From positions 806,001 to 870,000 of the forward strand of contig NZ_AP023415.1 in assembly GCF_018326305.1 (NCBI RefSeq): DNA of 64,000 nt, written 5' to 3'. Shown piece by piece: positions 16,243 through 26,000 of the stretch. The notes beneath the pieces were generated by a model. The model had not been told where the DNA came from, searched no databases, and was given only the letters and a program-made list of their open reading frames with translations. Both the position numbers and the translations under genes were made by a program. Position 1 is the stretch's first letter. Every line of letters begins with the position of its first letter. Source of the stretch: Vescimonas fastidiosa. Lineage in GTDB: Bacteria; Bacillota; Clostridia; Oscillospirales; Oscillospiraceae.

Positions 16243-18048
16243 TTAAGATGCTTTGTCAAACTGGCTGTTGTATAGGTCAGCATAGAAACCGCCCTGTGCC
16301 AGCAGTTCCTCATGCGTGCCCTGTTCGATGATGTCGCCTTCCTTCATCACAAGGATCAGGTCAGCGTTTTTAATGGTAGAAAGCCGATGAGCGATCACGA
16401 AGCTGGTTCTGTGCTCTGTCAGCGTATCCATAGCCTTCTGCGTCATCAGCTCCGTCCGTGTATCGACCGAGCTGGTCGCTTCGTCCAGGATCATCATTGG
16501 GCTGTTTTTGATCATGGCACGAGCAATGGTAAAGAGCTGCTTTTGCCCTGCGGAAATGACCACATTTTCTCCAAGCACGGTATCAAAGCCATTCGGAAGC
16601 GTCTCGATAAAGTGATAGATCCCACACGCACGGCAGGCCTTTTCAAGTTCTTCGTCCGTAACCCCTGTTTTGTTGTAAACGAGATTTTCACGCACGGTTC
16701 CGTCAAACAGCCAGGTGTCCTGCAGCACCATGCCAAACAGCTCGTGGATGTTTTCTCGTGTCAAATCGGAGGTAGAAATACCGTCAATGCGGATATCGCC
16801 GCCGACCAGATCAAAGAACCGCATCAAAAGGTTGACCATTGTTGTCTTACCGGCACCTGTAGGACCGACGATAGCGACTTTCTGCCCCGGCTTGATGTGA
16901 GCAGAAAAATCTTTGATAATGATTTTGTCCGGATTATCCGGATAGCTGAAGCGAACATGGTCGAATTCGACCTCGCCATGCACCTCGGTCAATTTCTCGG
17001 TCTTATAGCTTTCATCCGAAAGTTCTTCCTCCTGCAGGAAGTCGAATATCCGATCTCCGGCGGCAGCTGCCGTCTGCATCTGCGTCATACCCTGTGCCAG
17101 TGTGCTGAGCGGGGAGGTAAACAAGCGGACAAACATGATAAATGCCGTGATTACGCCAAAGGTGATCTGCCCATCCATAACCAAAGCCGCACCGATCACA
17201 CAGACCGCTACATAACCGAGATTGCCGATCACATTCATCAGCGGCTGCATAACGCCGGATAGAAACTGACTTTTCCGGTTTGCATCGTAAACCGCACGGT
17301 TCATCCCGGCAAAGTTCTTTTTGATCTCGTTGTTGGCACGGGAAATGCGTACAACATCATGGCCGGAGTACATTTCCTCCACATAGCCGTTGAGCTTACC
17401 GAGACTCTGCTGACGGGCGACGAAGTATTTTTGAGAACGGGACATGATTACCGCCATTACAACGAATCCAATCAGCGTAATGGCGATCGCTGCAAGCGCC
17501 ATTCGCCACTCCGTCACAAGCATCATAATCAGGCAGCCTACGAATTGGGCAACTGCACTGATCATCGACGGAAGGCTGTTGGAAAGTGCCTGCTGAAGCG
17601 TGCTGACATCATTTGTCACACGGCTCAGAATATCGCCGTGCGAGATTTTCCCAAAGCACTTCATAGGGACCTTATTGATTTTATCGGAAAGATCCCGCCG
17701 CATTTTCTTGGACAGATCCAGCGTAACGGTAGCCATGATATATTGCTCAATATATCCGCACACTTCACCGATCAGATAGATCGCCAGCAGGACGCCTCCC
17801 ACCTTTGCAACGGCAGAAAGGTCAATGCCGGTCATCAGTCCGTCTGAGATCAGATCCGTGATACGACTAAGCTGGTTTGGCCCGATGATCGTCAAGACAG
17901 CGCCGATCATGGAAAACACAAACGCAATGATCATTGGCAGCCGCAATTTTGAAGAATAGGTAAACAGTTCTTTCAGAACGCCCTTTATTCCTCGTTTACT
18001 TTTTTCGGGCACGCCTGTTCGGCGCCCCATCATTTGATTTCCGTTCAT
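16243..18048 (-). CDS. ABC exporter half-transporter with canonical catalytic site
   Basis: A 601-residue protein with an N-terminal six-helix exporter domain (about 35-330) and a C-terminal ATPase: Walker A GPTGAGKTT (about 390), signature ISAGQ (non-standard, for LSGGQ), Walker B with catalytic Glu MMILDEATSSVD, and H-loop IAHRLSTI. It forms a heterodimer with the upstream gene, whose ATPase is degenerate, as in TM287/288 or BmrCD. AAGGAGGT precedes the ATG. It probably exports lipids, drugs or peptides; direction and substrate are not determined by sequence. Confidence 0.9.
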   Translation of the reverse strand: MNGNQMMGRRTGVPEKSKRGIKGVLKELFTYSSKLRLPMIIAFVFSMIGAVLTIIGPNQLSRITDLISDGLMTGIDLSAVAKVGGVLLAIYLIGEVCGYIEQYIMATVTLDLSKKMRRDLSDKINKVPMKCFGKISHGDILSRVTNDVSTLQQALSNSLPSMISAVAQFVGCLIMMLVTEWRMALAAIAITLIGFVVMAVIMSRSQKYFVARQQSLGKLNGYVEEMYSGHDVVRISRANNEIKKNFAGMNRAVYDANRKSQFLSGVMQPLMNVIGNLGYVAVCVIGAALVMDGQITFGVITAFIMFVRLFTSPLSTLAQGMTQMQTAAAAGDRIFDFLQEEELSDESYKTEKLTEVHGEVEFDHVRFSYPDNPDKIIIKDFSAHIKPGQKVAIVGPTGAGKTTMVNLLMRFFDLVGGDIRIDGISTSDLTRENIHELFGMVLQDTWLFDGTVRENLVYNKTGVTDEELEKACRACGIYHFIETLPNGFDTVLGENVVISAGQKQLFTIARAMIKNSPMMILDEATSSVDTRTELMTQKAMDTLTEHRTSFVIAHRLSTIKNADLILVMKEGDIIEQGTHEELLAQGGFYADLYNSQFDKAS

Positions 18049-18063
18049 TTACAGAGCACCTCC

Positions 18064-19824
18064 TTATGCGCCCAGTTCTTCGGCGGACAACTGCGACATG
18101 GCAATTTCTCGATAGACAGCACAATTCTTTATCAGTTCCTCATGCGTACCGATCCCAACGGCCTTGCCTTCATCCAGAACGACGATCTTATCGGCGTTGC
18201 GGATCGTACCGATTCTCTGGGCAACGATCATGCAGGTAACGCCGCCGAGCTTTTCGGCAAGACCTTTTCGCAGCGCTGCATCGGTTTTGTAGTCCAATGC
18301 GGAGAAGGAGTCATCGAAAATCAAAATCTCGGGATTTCTCGCCAACGCACGGGCGATTGCCAAACGCTGCTTCTGTCCGCCGGAAACATTGGATCCGCCC
18401 TGTGAAATCGGTGCATCTAATTTGCCGGGCAGTTTTTCGACAAATTCACTTGCCTGGGCAAGTTCCAAGGCTTTCTGTGCGTTTTCGTCGGTAGGAACTG
18501 CGGCGCTTTCACCGAACAGCACATTATCCCGGATGTCACCGGCAAACAGAACCGCTTTCTGCGTTACATATCCGATACGGTCGTAAAGGGCGTCGAAGGT
18601 GTATTCTTTTATATCCTTTCCGTCGATCAGGACCGTGCCGGAGGTCGTGTCGTAAAAGCGAGCTGCCAGGCTGATGAGCGTTGTTTTACCGCTGCCGGTC
18701 GCACCGATAAATGCAATGGTTTCACCTTTATTCACCTTAAAGCTGATGTTTTCCAATACATCCTTATCCGAGGTGGGATAGTGGAAGGAAACATCCTTGA
18801 ACTCGACTGTGCCCACTTCGGGAGCGTTGTCCGATTTTCCTTCCCGTAAGGTGATTTTTGCATTCAGCACCTCATTGATACGCCCGGCAGAAACCTGGGC
18901 CGAAGGGAAGAACATTACAATCATGACCATCATCATAATGGACATGATGACATAGGTTGCATAGGTGCCGAATACCATAATGTCACCGAATGTTGCGATC
19001 CTCGCTGCGACATCTGTAAGTGCGACCTTTTCCACGATAGATGCGCCTACCCAATAGACGGTCAATGCCAAAGTATTCATAGCGAACGAGACAGCCGGCA
19101 TAAGCATCGCAAATCCGTGCTGATTGAACAGCTGCGTTCTCATCAATTCGTCGTTGGCCTGCTCAAATTTTTCCGCTTGATATTTCTCGGCATTATAAGC
19201 GTGCACCACATTGATGCCCGTCAGATTTTCACGGGATACACGGTTGATGTTATCCGTCAATTTCTGCACACGGCGGACACGCGGCACGATCACCGCAATG
19301 ACGATTGCCATCATGGCAAGCAGCGCCACGACAAAGCCGGCGGTGATAACAGACAGCGTCCAGCTTTTGTTGATGATCTTTATGACCGCCCAAATCGCCA
19401 TGATCGGAGATTTGATCATAATTTGCAGGCCCATTGCCACAAGCATCTGGATCTGCGTGATGTCATTCGTCGTGCGGTTGATCAGGCTCGGAACAGAAAA
19501 CTGCTGCATTTCATACTGACCGAAATCCGCCACCTGATTAAACACCTTTTCACGGATTGTATAGCTGAAGCCTGCGGCAGTCTGCGCTGCCAAGTATCCG
19601 CAAATTACCGCAAGCAGAGCGCTTGCGAGCGTGCAGCCGAGCATTTCAAGCCCTGTTTGCCAGATGTCACTCATTGCGCTGCCAGGGGTCTTGATAAGTA
19701 CTGTCAGGTCGCTCATATAGTCCGGCAGGCGCAGATCAAAATAGATCTGACCCAATACCAGAATGGCGCAAAGCCCGGCAGTCAGCCACTCCTTGCGTTT
19801 CATTTTCTTTAATAGCTCAAACAT
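18064..19824 (-). CDS. ABC exporter half-transporter with degenerate catalytic site
   Basis: A 586-residue half-exporter: six-helix domain, then ATPase with Walker A GATGSGKTT and signature VSGGQ. Walker B reads ILIFDDSFSALD, so Asp replaces the catalytic Glu. The H-loop His is Gln (IVAQRIGTI). Both changes are typical of the inactive site of heterodimeric exporters. It is followed within 16 bp by the canonical partner gene. GGGAG lies 9 bp before the ATG. Confidence 0.9.
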   Translation of the reverse strand: MFELLKKMKRKEWLTAGLCAILVLGQIYFDLRLPDYMSDLTVLIKTPGSAMSDIWQTGLEMLGCTLASALLAVICGYLAAQTAAGFSYTIREKVFNQVADFGQYEMQQFSVPSLINRTTNDITQIQMLVAMGLQIMIKSPIMAIWAVIKIINKSWTLSVITAGFVVALLAMMAIVIAVIVPRVRRVQKLTDNINRVSRENLTGINVVHAYNAEKYQAEKFEQANDELMRTQLFNQHGFAMLMPAVSFAMNTLALTVYWVGASIVEKVALTDVAARIATFGDIMVFGTYATYVIMSIMMMVMIVMFFPSAQVSAGRINEVLNAKITLREGKSDNAPEVGTVEFKDVSFHYPTSDKDVLENISFKVNKGETIAFIGATGSGKTTLISLAARFYDTTSGTVLIDGKDIKEYTFDALYDRIGYVTQKAVLFAGDIRDNVLFGESAAVPTDENAQKALELAQASEFVEKLPGKLDAPISQGGSNVSGGQKQRLAIARALARNPEILIFDDSFSALDYKTDAALRKGLAEKLGGVTCMIVAQRIGTIRNADKIVVLDEGKAVGIGTHEELIKNCAVYREIAMSQLSAEELGA

Positions 19825-19863
19825 ATTGGTTTGCTCCCATAATCTTTGTTGTTTATAATACCG

Positions 19864-20535
19864 TTAAGTTCGATACTTTGCCATCAGTTCCTTAAACAAT
19901 TCCTGCGTCGAGGGCGGCGTATAGGTAATAGCGTTGGCCCCGGCCACGATTGTCTCATAGATGCTTTCGTTGGTTTTCCCACCGGATGCAACCAGCGGAA
20001 CATTCGGAAACTCCGAGCGGATTTTTCGTACAACATTCGGAGTCTCTTTTCCGCAGGCGATATTTAAGATCGCAGCGCCATGCTGCAAACGGCTGGCAAT
20101 GTCCGTGCCCTCATGCGTCACCGTGATAATCACCGGAATATCTACGGCGTTGCTTACAGCCAGAAGATTCAGATCGGAAATCGGTGCATTCAGCACAACT
20201 CCCATAGCACCTTGCGACTCCACGTCCTTCGCCAAGGATACCGTCCTTATTCCCTTGGTCGTCCCGCCACCAACGCCGCAGAACACCGGGATATAAGAGG
20301 AGCGAATGATTGCATCGCTGATCGCTTGCTGCGGAGTAAAGGGATAGACCGCAAACACGGCATCGGCGTCACAATTCCGAATAATTGCAAGATCGGTGGT
20401 AAAGACAAAGCTTTTGATCCTGCGTCCGTTGATGATAATTCCGCTGGCTTGGAAAACCGCCTCCGGGATCTTCAGAATATGCTGCCGCAAACGGCTGCCG
20501 ATCTGAGGGATCTGCTCCTTTTTCATTTCTTCCAT
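19864..20535 (-). CDS. TIM-barrel-like protein of unknown function
   Basis: A 223-residue soluble protein with beta/alpha-barrel features: short strands ending in Gly-rich or acidic turns (VFAVYPFTP, PVFCGVGGGTTKG, GVVLNAPISD, PVIITVTHEG, PLVASGGKTNESI, AITYTPP). The late GGKTNESI block resembles phosphate-binding loops of barrel enzymes. I do not recognise a specific reaction. AGGAG precedes the ATG. It lies between the HdeD-like and ABC genes and is co-transcribed in operon B. Confidence 0.7.
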   Translation of the reverse strand: MEEMKKEQIPQIGSRLRQHILKIPEAVFQASGIIINGRRIKSFVFTTDLAIIRNCDADAVFAVYPFTPQQAISDAIIRSSYIPVFCGVGGGTTKGIRTVSLAKDVESQGAMGVVLNAPISDLNLLAVSNAVDIPVIITVTHEGTDIASRLQHGAAILNIACGKETPNVVRKIRSEFPNVPLVASGGKTNESIYETIVAGANAITYTPPSTQELFKELMAKYRT

Positions 20536-20550
20536 ACTGCATCTCCTGTA

Positions 20551-21102
20551 TTACCAGTCGGAGTTTCTGCGGGCAAAAGCCGCAATAATGCTTTCGATGC
20601 CGAACAGGATCAGATAGATTGCCACCATATAGCAGATCGCTCTGAGCGTTACAAAGGAAAGCGCCGGACTAAAGATCATCACAAATCCGAGCACAAGCCC
20701 GAGAATGTTCAGAATCAGTGAGAAATAGTAATAAAACGGATTTCCAATCAAACGAATCAGGTTTGTCCTTGTCAGCTCGGATATGCAGTGGGCGATAAAC
20801 CAAATCGGGAGAAGAATCGTCAGTGCCCATTTCCCGACATTGGGATTGGCGATCAGCATCACGCCGCACATAACGCTTAAAATCCCAGAGATCAACGACA
20901 GCATCGGACCGAAGCTGATAAAGCGGGAAAGCCGGGCATATACCACGAGATCTTCAATGCCCATCACAATGGCGATCACGCCGTAAATAACGACCGCTCC
21001 CGTCAGCATGCTTTCCGGGCGGATAAAGGCAAAGATGCCAAGCAGGATCAGGAGCACGCCGACGATCAATTCGCTCCATCCAAAGCCGTTTTTTCTTTTC
21101 AT
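20551..21102 (-). CDS. HdeD-family (DUF308) membrane protein
   Basis: A 183-residue protein with six predicted helices in three pairs and the HdeD-like start GFGWSELIVGVLLILLGIFAFIRPESMLTGAVVIYGVIAIVMGIEDL. HdeD proteins are linked to acid and envelope stress. Its ATG overlaps the end of ftsH by 4 bp, so FtsH and HdeD are translationally coupled. An FtsH/HdeD pairing is also seen in Gram-negative transmissible stress-tolerance loci (general knowledge). Confidence 0.85.
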   Translation of the reverse strand: MKRKNGFGWSELIVGVLLILLGIFAFIRPESMLTGAVVIYGVIAIVMGIEDLVVYARLSRFISFGPMLSLISGILSVMCGVMLIANPNVGKWALTILLPIWFIAHCISELTRTNLIRLIGNPFYYYFSLILNILGLVLGFVMIFSPALSFVTLRAICYMVAIYLILFGIESIIAAFARRNSDW

Positions 21103-22928
21103 ACCGCATTCCCATCCTTTCTGTTCAAAATCGTCATGAATTCGCTGCCCGTAATGGTCTCTTTCTCGTAAAGATAGCTTGCAAGTTCATCCAACTTCTT
21201 GCGATTGTCTGCCAGCAGACGGCGAGCCTTTTCATGCTGCTTTTTGACAGTCTCCACGACCTTCTGATCGATTTCTTTTTGTGTATCCGCCGAGCAGGCA
21301 AGCGAGGTATCGCCGCCGAGGTACTGGTTGCTGACCGTCTCCATCGCAACCATATCGAATTCATCGGTCATACCGTAGCGGGTAATCATCGCACGGGCAA
21401 GTTTGGTTGCTTGCTCGATGTCATTAGAGGCACCGGTTGTAATCTGCCCGAATACGATCTCCTCCGCCGCACGGCCACCGGTCAGCGTGGCAATTTTGTT
21501 TTCCAGTTCTTCCTTGGTCATCAGAACCTTATCGTTCTGCTCGACCTGCATGGTGTAGCCCAGTGCGCCGGAGGTTCTGGGGATGATCGTGATCTTCTGC
21601 ACCGGTGCGGAAGCCGTCTGCAAAGCAGCGACCAGCGCATGGCCAATCTCATGGTAGGCGACGACCTTCTTTTCATCATCGGTCATGATGGCGTTTTTCT
21701 TCTGATAGCCGGCGATGACGACCTCAATGCTTTCCTCCAGGTCTGCCTGCTCTACGACTGTGCGCCCACTGCGCACCGCACGGAGGGCAGCTTCGTTGAT
21801 GATGTTCGCAAGCTCTGCGCCGGAGGTTCCGGAGGCCATACGGGCGATGGTATGGAAGTCCACATTGTCCGCCGTTTTGATCTTCTTCGCATGGACCTTG
21901 AGGATGGCTTCACGACCTGCGAGGTCAGGCAGCTCCACGGGAACACGGCGGTCAAAGCGGCCGGGGCGGGTCAGCGCCGGGTCAAGGGACTCCGGGCGGT
22001 TGGTCGCCGCCAGAATGATGACGCCGTTGTTGCCTTCAAAGCCGTCCATCTCGGTCAGAAGCTGGTTAAGCGTCTGTTCACGCTCATCGTTGCCGCCTAT
22101 CTGACCATCGCGCTTTTTACCGATGGCATCGATCTCATCGATAAAGACGATACAGGGCGCTTTTTCCTTGGCCTGCTTGAACAGGTCACGCACTTTTGAT
22201 GCACCCATACCGACGAACATCTCCACAAATTCCGAGCCGGACATGGAGAAAAACGGAACACCGGCTTCGCCTGCAACAGCCTTAGCCAGCATCGTTTTGC
22301 CGGTACCCGGAGGGCCTACAAGCAATACGCCCTTGGGCATAGATGCGCCGACATCGGAATACTTCTTGGGATTATGTAGGTAATCGACGATTTCGGCAAG
22401 ATTTTCCTTTGCTTCATCCTCACCAGCGACATCGGCAAAACGGATGCCGTCCGTGGACGGAACGTAGACCTTGGCATTGCTTTTTCCCATACCGAACGCC
22501 ATCGCATTTGGGCCGCCTGCCTGGGACATCATTTTCTTCGCCATATACTGTCCGAGGGCAGCAAAGATCAGGATCGGCAGAATAAATGTCAGGAAAAAGC
22601 TGAGCAGCGGAGACATGCCTTTTTCAATATTCCGTGTGAATTTAGCTCCCGATGCATACAGCCGCTCGGTCAGGGTGGGGTCGTTCATTTCGCCAGTCTT
22701 GTAGATCTGGGTATTGTCCTTGTCTGTGAATACGATCTCGGAATCGGCAACCTCTACGCTGCCGATATCTTTATCCTCGATCATCTTCATAAAGGTACCG
22801 TAATCAACCTCTTTCACTCTGGCATTTGCAAGCAACGGAGAGATGACCATGTTGAAAACCAGAATGACCAACAAAACAATGCCGTAATAATAGATCAGGG
22901 GTTTTCTCGGTGACTTAACTTCTTTCAT
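21099..22928 (-). CDS. ftsH: ATP-dependent zinc metalloprotease FtsH
   Basis: A 609-residue FtsH: membrane helix at about 12-32, periplasm-facing domain, second helix near 106-125, AAA ATPase with Walker A GPPGTGKT (about 205), Walker [36 protein letters not shown], and zinc motif AYHEIGHAL (about 430). It degrades misfolded or unassembled membrane proteins. GGAG precedes the ATG and the operon B box promoter lies 33 bp upstream. A cargo-borne copy beside HdeD suggests an accessory FtsH rather than the housekeeping one, although the window cannot show the chromosomal copy. Confidence 0.95.
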   Translation of the reverse strand: MKEVKSPRKPLIYYYGIVLLVILVFNMVISPLLANARVKEVDYGTFMKMIEDKDIGSVEVADSEIVFTDKDNTQIYKTGEMNDPTLTERLYASGAKFTRNIEKGMSPLLSFFLTFILPILIFAALGQYMAKKMMSQAGGPNAMAFGMGKSNAKVYVPSTDGIRFADVAGEDEAKENLAEIVDYLHNPKKYSDVGASMPKGVLLVGPPGTGKTMLAKAVAGEAGVPFFSMSGSEFVEMFVGMGASKVRDLFKQAKEKAPCIVFIDEIDAIGKKRDGQIGGNDEREQTLNQLLTEMDGFEGNNGVIILAATNRPESLDPALTRPGRFDRRVPVELPDLAGREAILKVHAKKIKTADNVDFHTIARMASGTSGAELANIINEAALRAVRSGRTVVEQADLEESIEVVIAGYQKKNAIMTDDEKKVVAYHEIGHALVAALQTASAPVQKITIIPRTSGALGYTMQVEQNDKVLMTKEELENKIATLTGGRAAEEIVFGQITTGASNDIEQATKLARAMITRYGMTDEFDMVAMETVSNQYLGGDTSLACSADTQKEIDQKVVETVKKQHEKARRLLADNRKKLDELASYLYEKETITGSEFMTILNRKDGNAV

Positions 22929-22960
22929 ACTTACCCGACTCCTTTTCGTTCATTGTGGTG

Positions 22961-22993
22961 AGTATACTGTCCATTTCTAAACTGAAACGAAAC
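22961..22993 (-). promoter_or_regulatory. Box promoter of operon B (ftsH operon)
   Basis: The minus strand carries the 18-bp box GTTTCGTTTCAGTTTAGA (22976-22993), a 9-bp spacer and a -10 TATACT (22961-22966). The layout is identical to the operon C promoter. Confidence 0.82.
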
Positions 22994-22994
22994 A

Positions 22995-23016
22995 AACCGG
23001 AGAAAAAACTCCGTTT
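22995..23016 (-). terminator. Terminator of operon A
   Basis: A short hairpin (CGGAG / CTCCG with an A/T6 loop, extended by A-T pairs) 13 bp after the activase stop, followed on the minus strand by GTTTGTTT. It abuts the operon B box directly. The stem is short, so read-through into operon B is possible. Confidence 0.6.
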
Positions 23017-23028
23017 TGCTTCATTTCG

Positions 23029-26000
23029 TCAGCCATCGAGACCTATGTTTTTCTTTGCTGTGGACAGCATAAGCTTGATGCGGTTCAGCTGATTGACCTC
23101 GCTGGCACCGGGGTCATAATCCACCGCAGCAATATTGCTTTGCGGGTATGCTTTTTTCAGCGCTTTGATCACGCCCTTGCCTACAACATGGTTTGGAAGA
23201 CACGCAAACGGCTGAATACAAACTACATTCGGCGTGCCATGTGTGATCAGTTCGATCATTTCTCCGGCTAAGAACCACCCCTCACCGTATTGATTGCCCA
23301 AAGACAAAAAGGGTTTTGTCATTTCAGCAATCCGGTAAACAGACAATGGGGCCTCAAACCGTTTGCTTTCGTTCAGCGCATCAGTTGCCGGTTTGCGCAG
23401 AGCGGCAATCAGCCTTATTGCCGCCTTGGATACGATGACCGAAGATTTTTTGGTGCCGAGGTATTCCGCCTTGTATTGGGAGCCGAAAACACAGTAATTG
23501 AAGAAGTCCAGCAGATCCGGAACAACAACCTCGGCACCTTCCCGTTCCAGCAGTTCCACCAAGTGGTTGTTTGCCAGCGGCATATACTTCACAAGGATCT
23601 CACCGACAATGCCGACCCTCGGCTTACGGATCGTTTCATCGATGGTGAAGCTGTCAAACGCATTGACGATTCCACGGCATACTTCCTTATAGGTGTACTG
23701 CGTTTTTGAATTTATGAGTGAGTCGATGCAAATATCCTGCCACTTTTTATGGAGCGCATCGGCAGAACCGGGTATGACCTCATACGGTCGCACACGGTAC
23801 AGGCAGCGCATAAAAAGATCTCCGTAGACGATCGTTTTTGCGGCATCCGTGACTAAACCGGCGGACAGGCTGAAACCCTCATTTTTCTCCATCCCGTTGG
23901 CGTTCAGGGAAATGACCGGAATATGGGAGTATCCGGCCTTATCCAAGGCGCGGCGAATGAAGGATACATAGTTGCTGGCACGACAGCATCCGCCGGTCTG
24001 TGTCATAACGATTGCCAAACGGTCGGTATCATATTTGCCGGAAAGTACGGCATCCATAAATTGTCCGACCACCGTAATAGAAGGATAGCAGGCATCGTTA
24101 TTGACATATTTGAGTCCCATATTCACAGCACTGCGATTGTCATTGTCCAGAACAACCAGGTTATATCCGTGCTTGCGGAACACGGGCTCCAAAATATCAA
24201 AATGGATCGGACTCATTTGCGGCGCAAGAATGGTATACCCCTTTTCCCGCATTTCTTTGGTGAACTCTGTTCGGTGATACGCCACAGGCTTTGCCGTCGC
24301 CCTGCTTTGATCCTGCTTTCGCATAGCCATAGCAGAGAGCAAGCTGCGGATTCGGATACGGACAGCGCCGAGATTGGCGACCTCGTCGATCTTCAAAAGC
24401 GTATACAGCTTGCCGGAAGCCTCCAGAATCTCGCTTACCTGATCTGTCGTTACGGCATCAAGTCCGCATCCGAAAGAATTGAGCTGAATCATCTCCAATT
24501 TATCATGTTGGCAGACAAATTCCGCTGCATTGTACAGCCGGGAATGATATACCCACTGATCCACAACACGCAAGGGCCGGGACGGCTCAAAATCGATGGG
24601 AAGACTATCCTCAGTAAAAACCGTCAGACCGTAGGAGGCAATCAGTTCCGGGATCCCGTGGTTGATTTCGGGGTCGATATGATACGGCCGCCCCGCCAGC
24701 ACGATTCCGCACTCGCCGTTATGCTTCATCTGATTGAGCAGGCGCTTGCCTTCCGTACGAATATCTGCCTTGACCCGCTGCTGTTCTGCCCATGCCGCTT
24801 TTACTGCCGCATGCACCTCCGGTGCGGGAATATTCCATTCCTCACGGCAGAGCTTTACCATGCGGTCAGCAACCGTCTTTTCATCGGTAAACGCCATAAA
24901 TGGGCGTATGTAGCGCACGGCTCCATTGGTAACGGCTTCCACATTGTTTTTGATGTTTTCAGGATATGAAACAACAATGGGGCAATTAAAATGGTTCTGT
25001 GCTCCCAGCGTTTCCTGGTGTTCGTAGAATACGCAGGGGTGAAAGATCGTTTTGATGCCTTGGTTGATGAGCCACTGTACATGGCCGTGCGCCAGCTTTG
25101 CGGGGTAACATTCCGATTCGGATGGGATTGACTCCATCCCAAGCTCGTAGATCTTTCGGCTTGAAAAGGGGGATAAGATGACCCGGAAATGCAGCTGTTT
25201 GAAAAAGGTTGCCCAAAACGGGTAGTTTTCATATAGGTTCAGCACCCGGGGAATACCGATCGTCCCCCGTGCGGCAGCTGACTCTGCAAGCGGCTCATAG
25301 CCAAATATGCATCGGCGCTTGAATTCAACCATATTGGGTGCAGCTTTTTTCCGCTCGGCATTGCCGACCATCTTTTCACAGCGATTTCCTGTGATGTGGC
25401 GGCGCTCTCCGTCAAAAACATTTACCGTCAGCATACAATGGTTGGCACAGCCGCCGCAGCGTCTTGTGAAAGAGGAATAGGTCAGCGCCTCGATCTGCTC
25501 CAGTGAAAGCATCTTAGTCGGTGTCGGTGCTCCGGTGTAATTGCGTCTGGCGATCAATGCGGCACCGAAAGCACCCATCACGCCGGAAATATCCGGGCAA
25601 ATCACTTCTGCACCGGCAATTTCTTCAAACGCCCGCAAGACAGCCTTGTTATGAAAAGTACCGCCCTGCACGACGATATGGCTGCCAAGCTCCTCCGCCG
25701 AGGACAGCTTGATGACCTTATACAAAGCGTTTTTGATCACGGAATAGGCAAGGCCGGCGGAAATATCCGAAACCGAGGCACCTTCTTTTTGTGCCTGCTT
25801 GACATTGGAATTCATGAAAACCGTGCACCGGGTACCGAGGTCAACCGGGTGTTCGGCAAATAGTGCGGTTTGTGCGAACTCTTCTGCAGTATATCCTAAA
25901 GAGTTTGCAAAGTTTTCAATAAAGGAACCGCAGCCAGAGGAGCAGGCTTCGTTAAGCATGATACTGTCCACAGCACCGTTTTTCAGACGGATACATTTCA

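Noticed and set aside
16312..17262. 316-codon plus-strand frame opposite the ABC exporter gene
   Set aside because: Antisense of a strongly conserved ATPase gene, with no ribosome site or recognisable domain.
23923..24969. 348-codon plus-strand frame opposite the giant activase
   Set aside because: Shadow frame; the minus-strand protein has intact domain motifs through this stretch.
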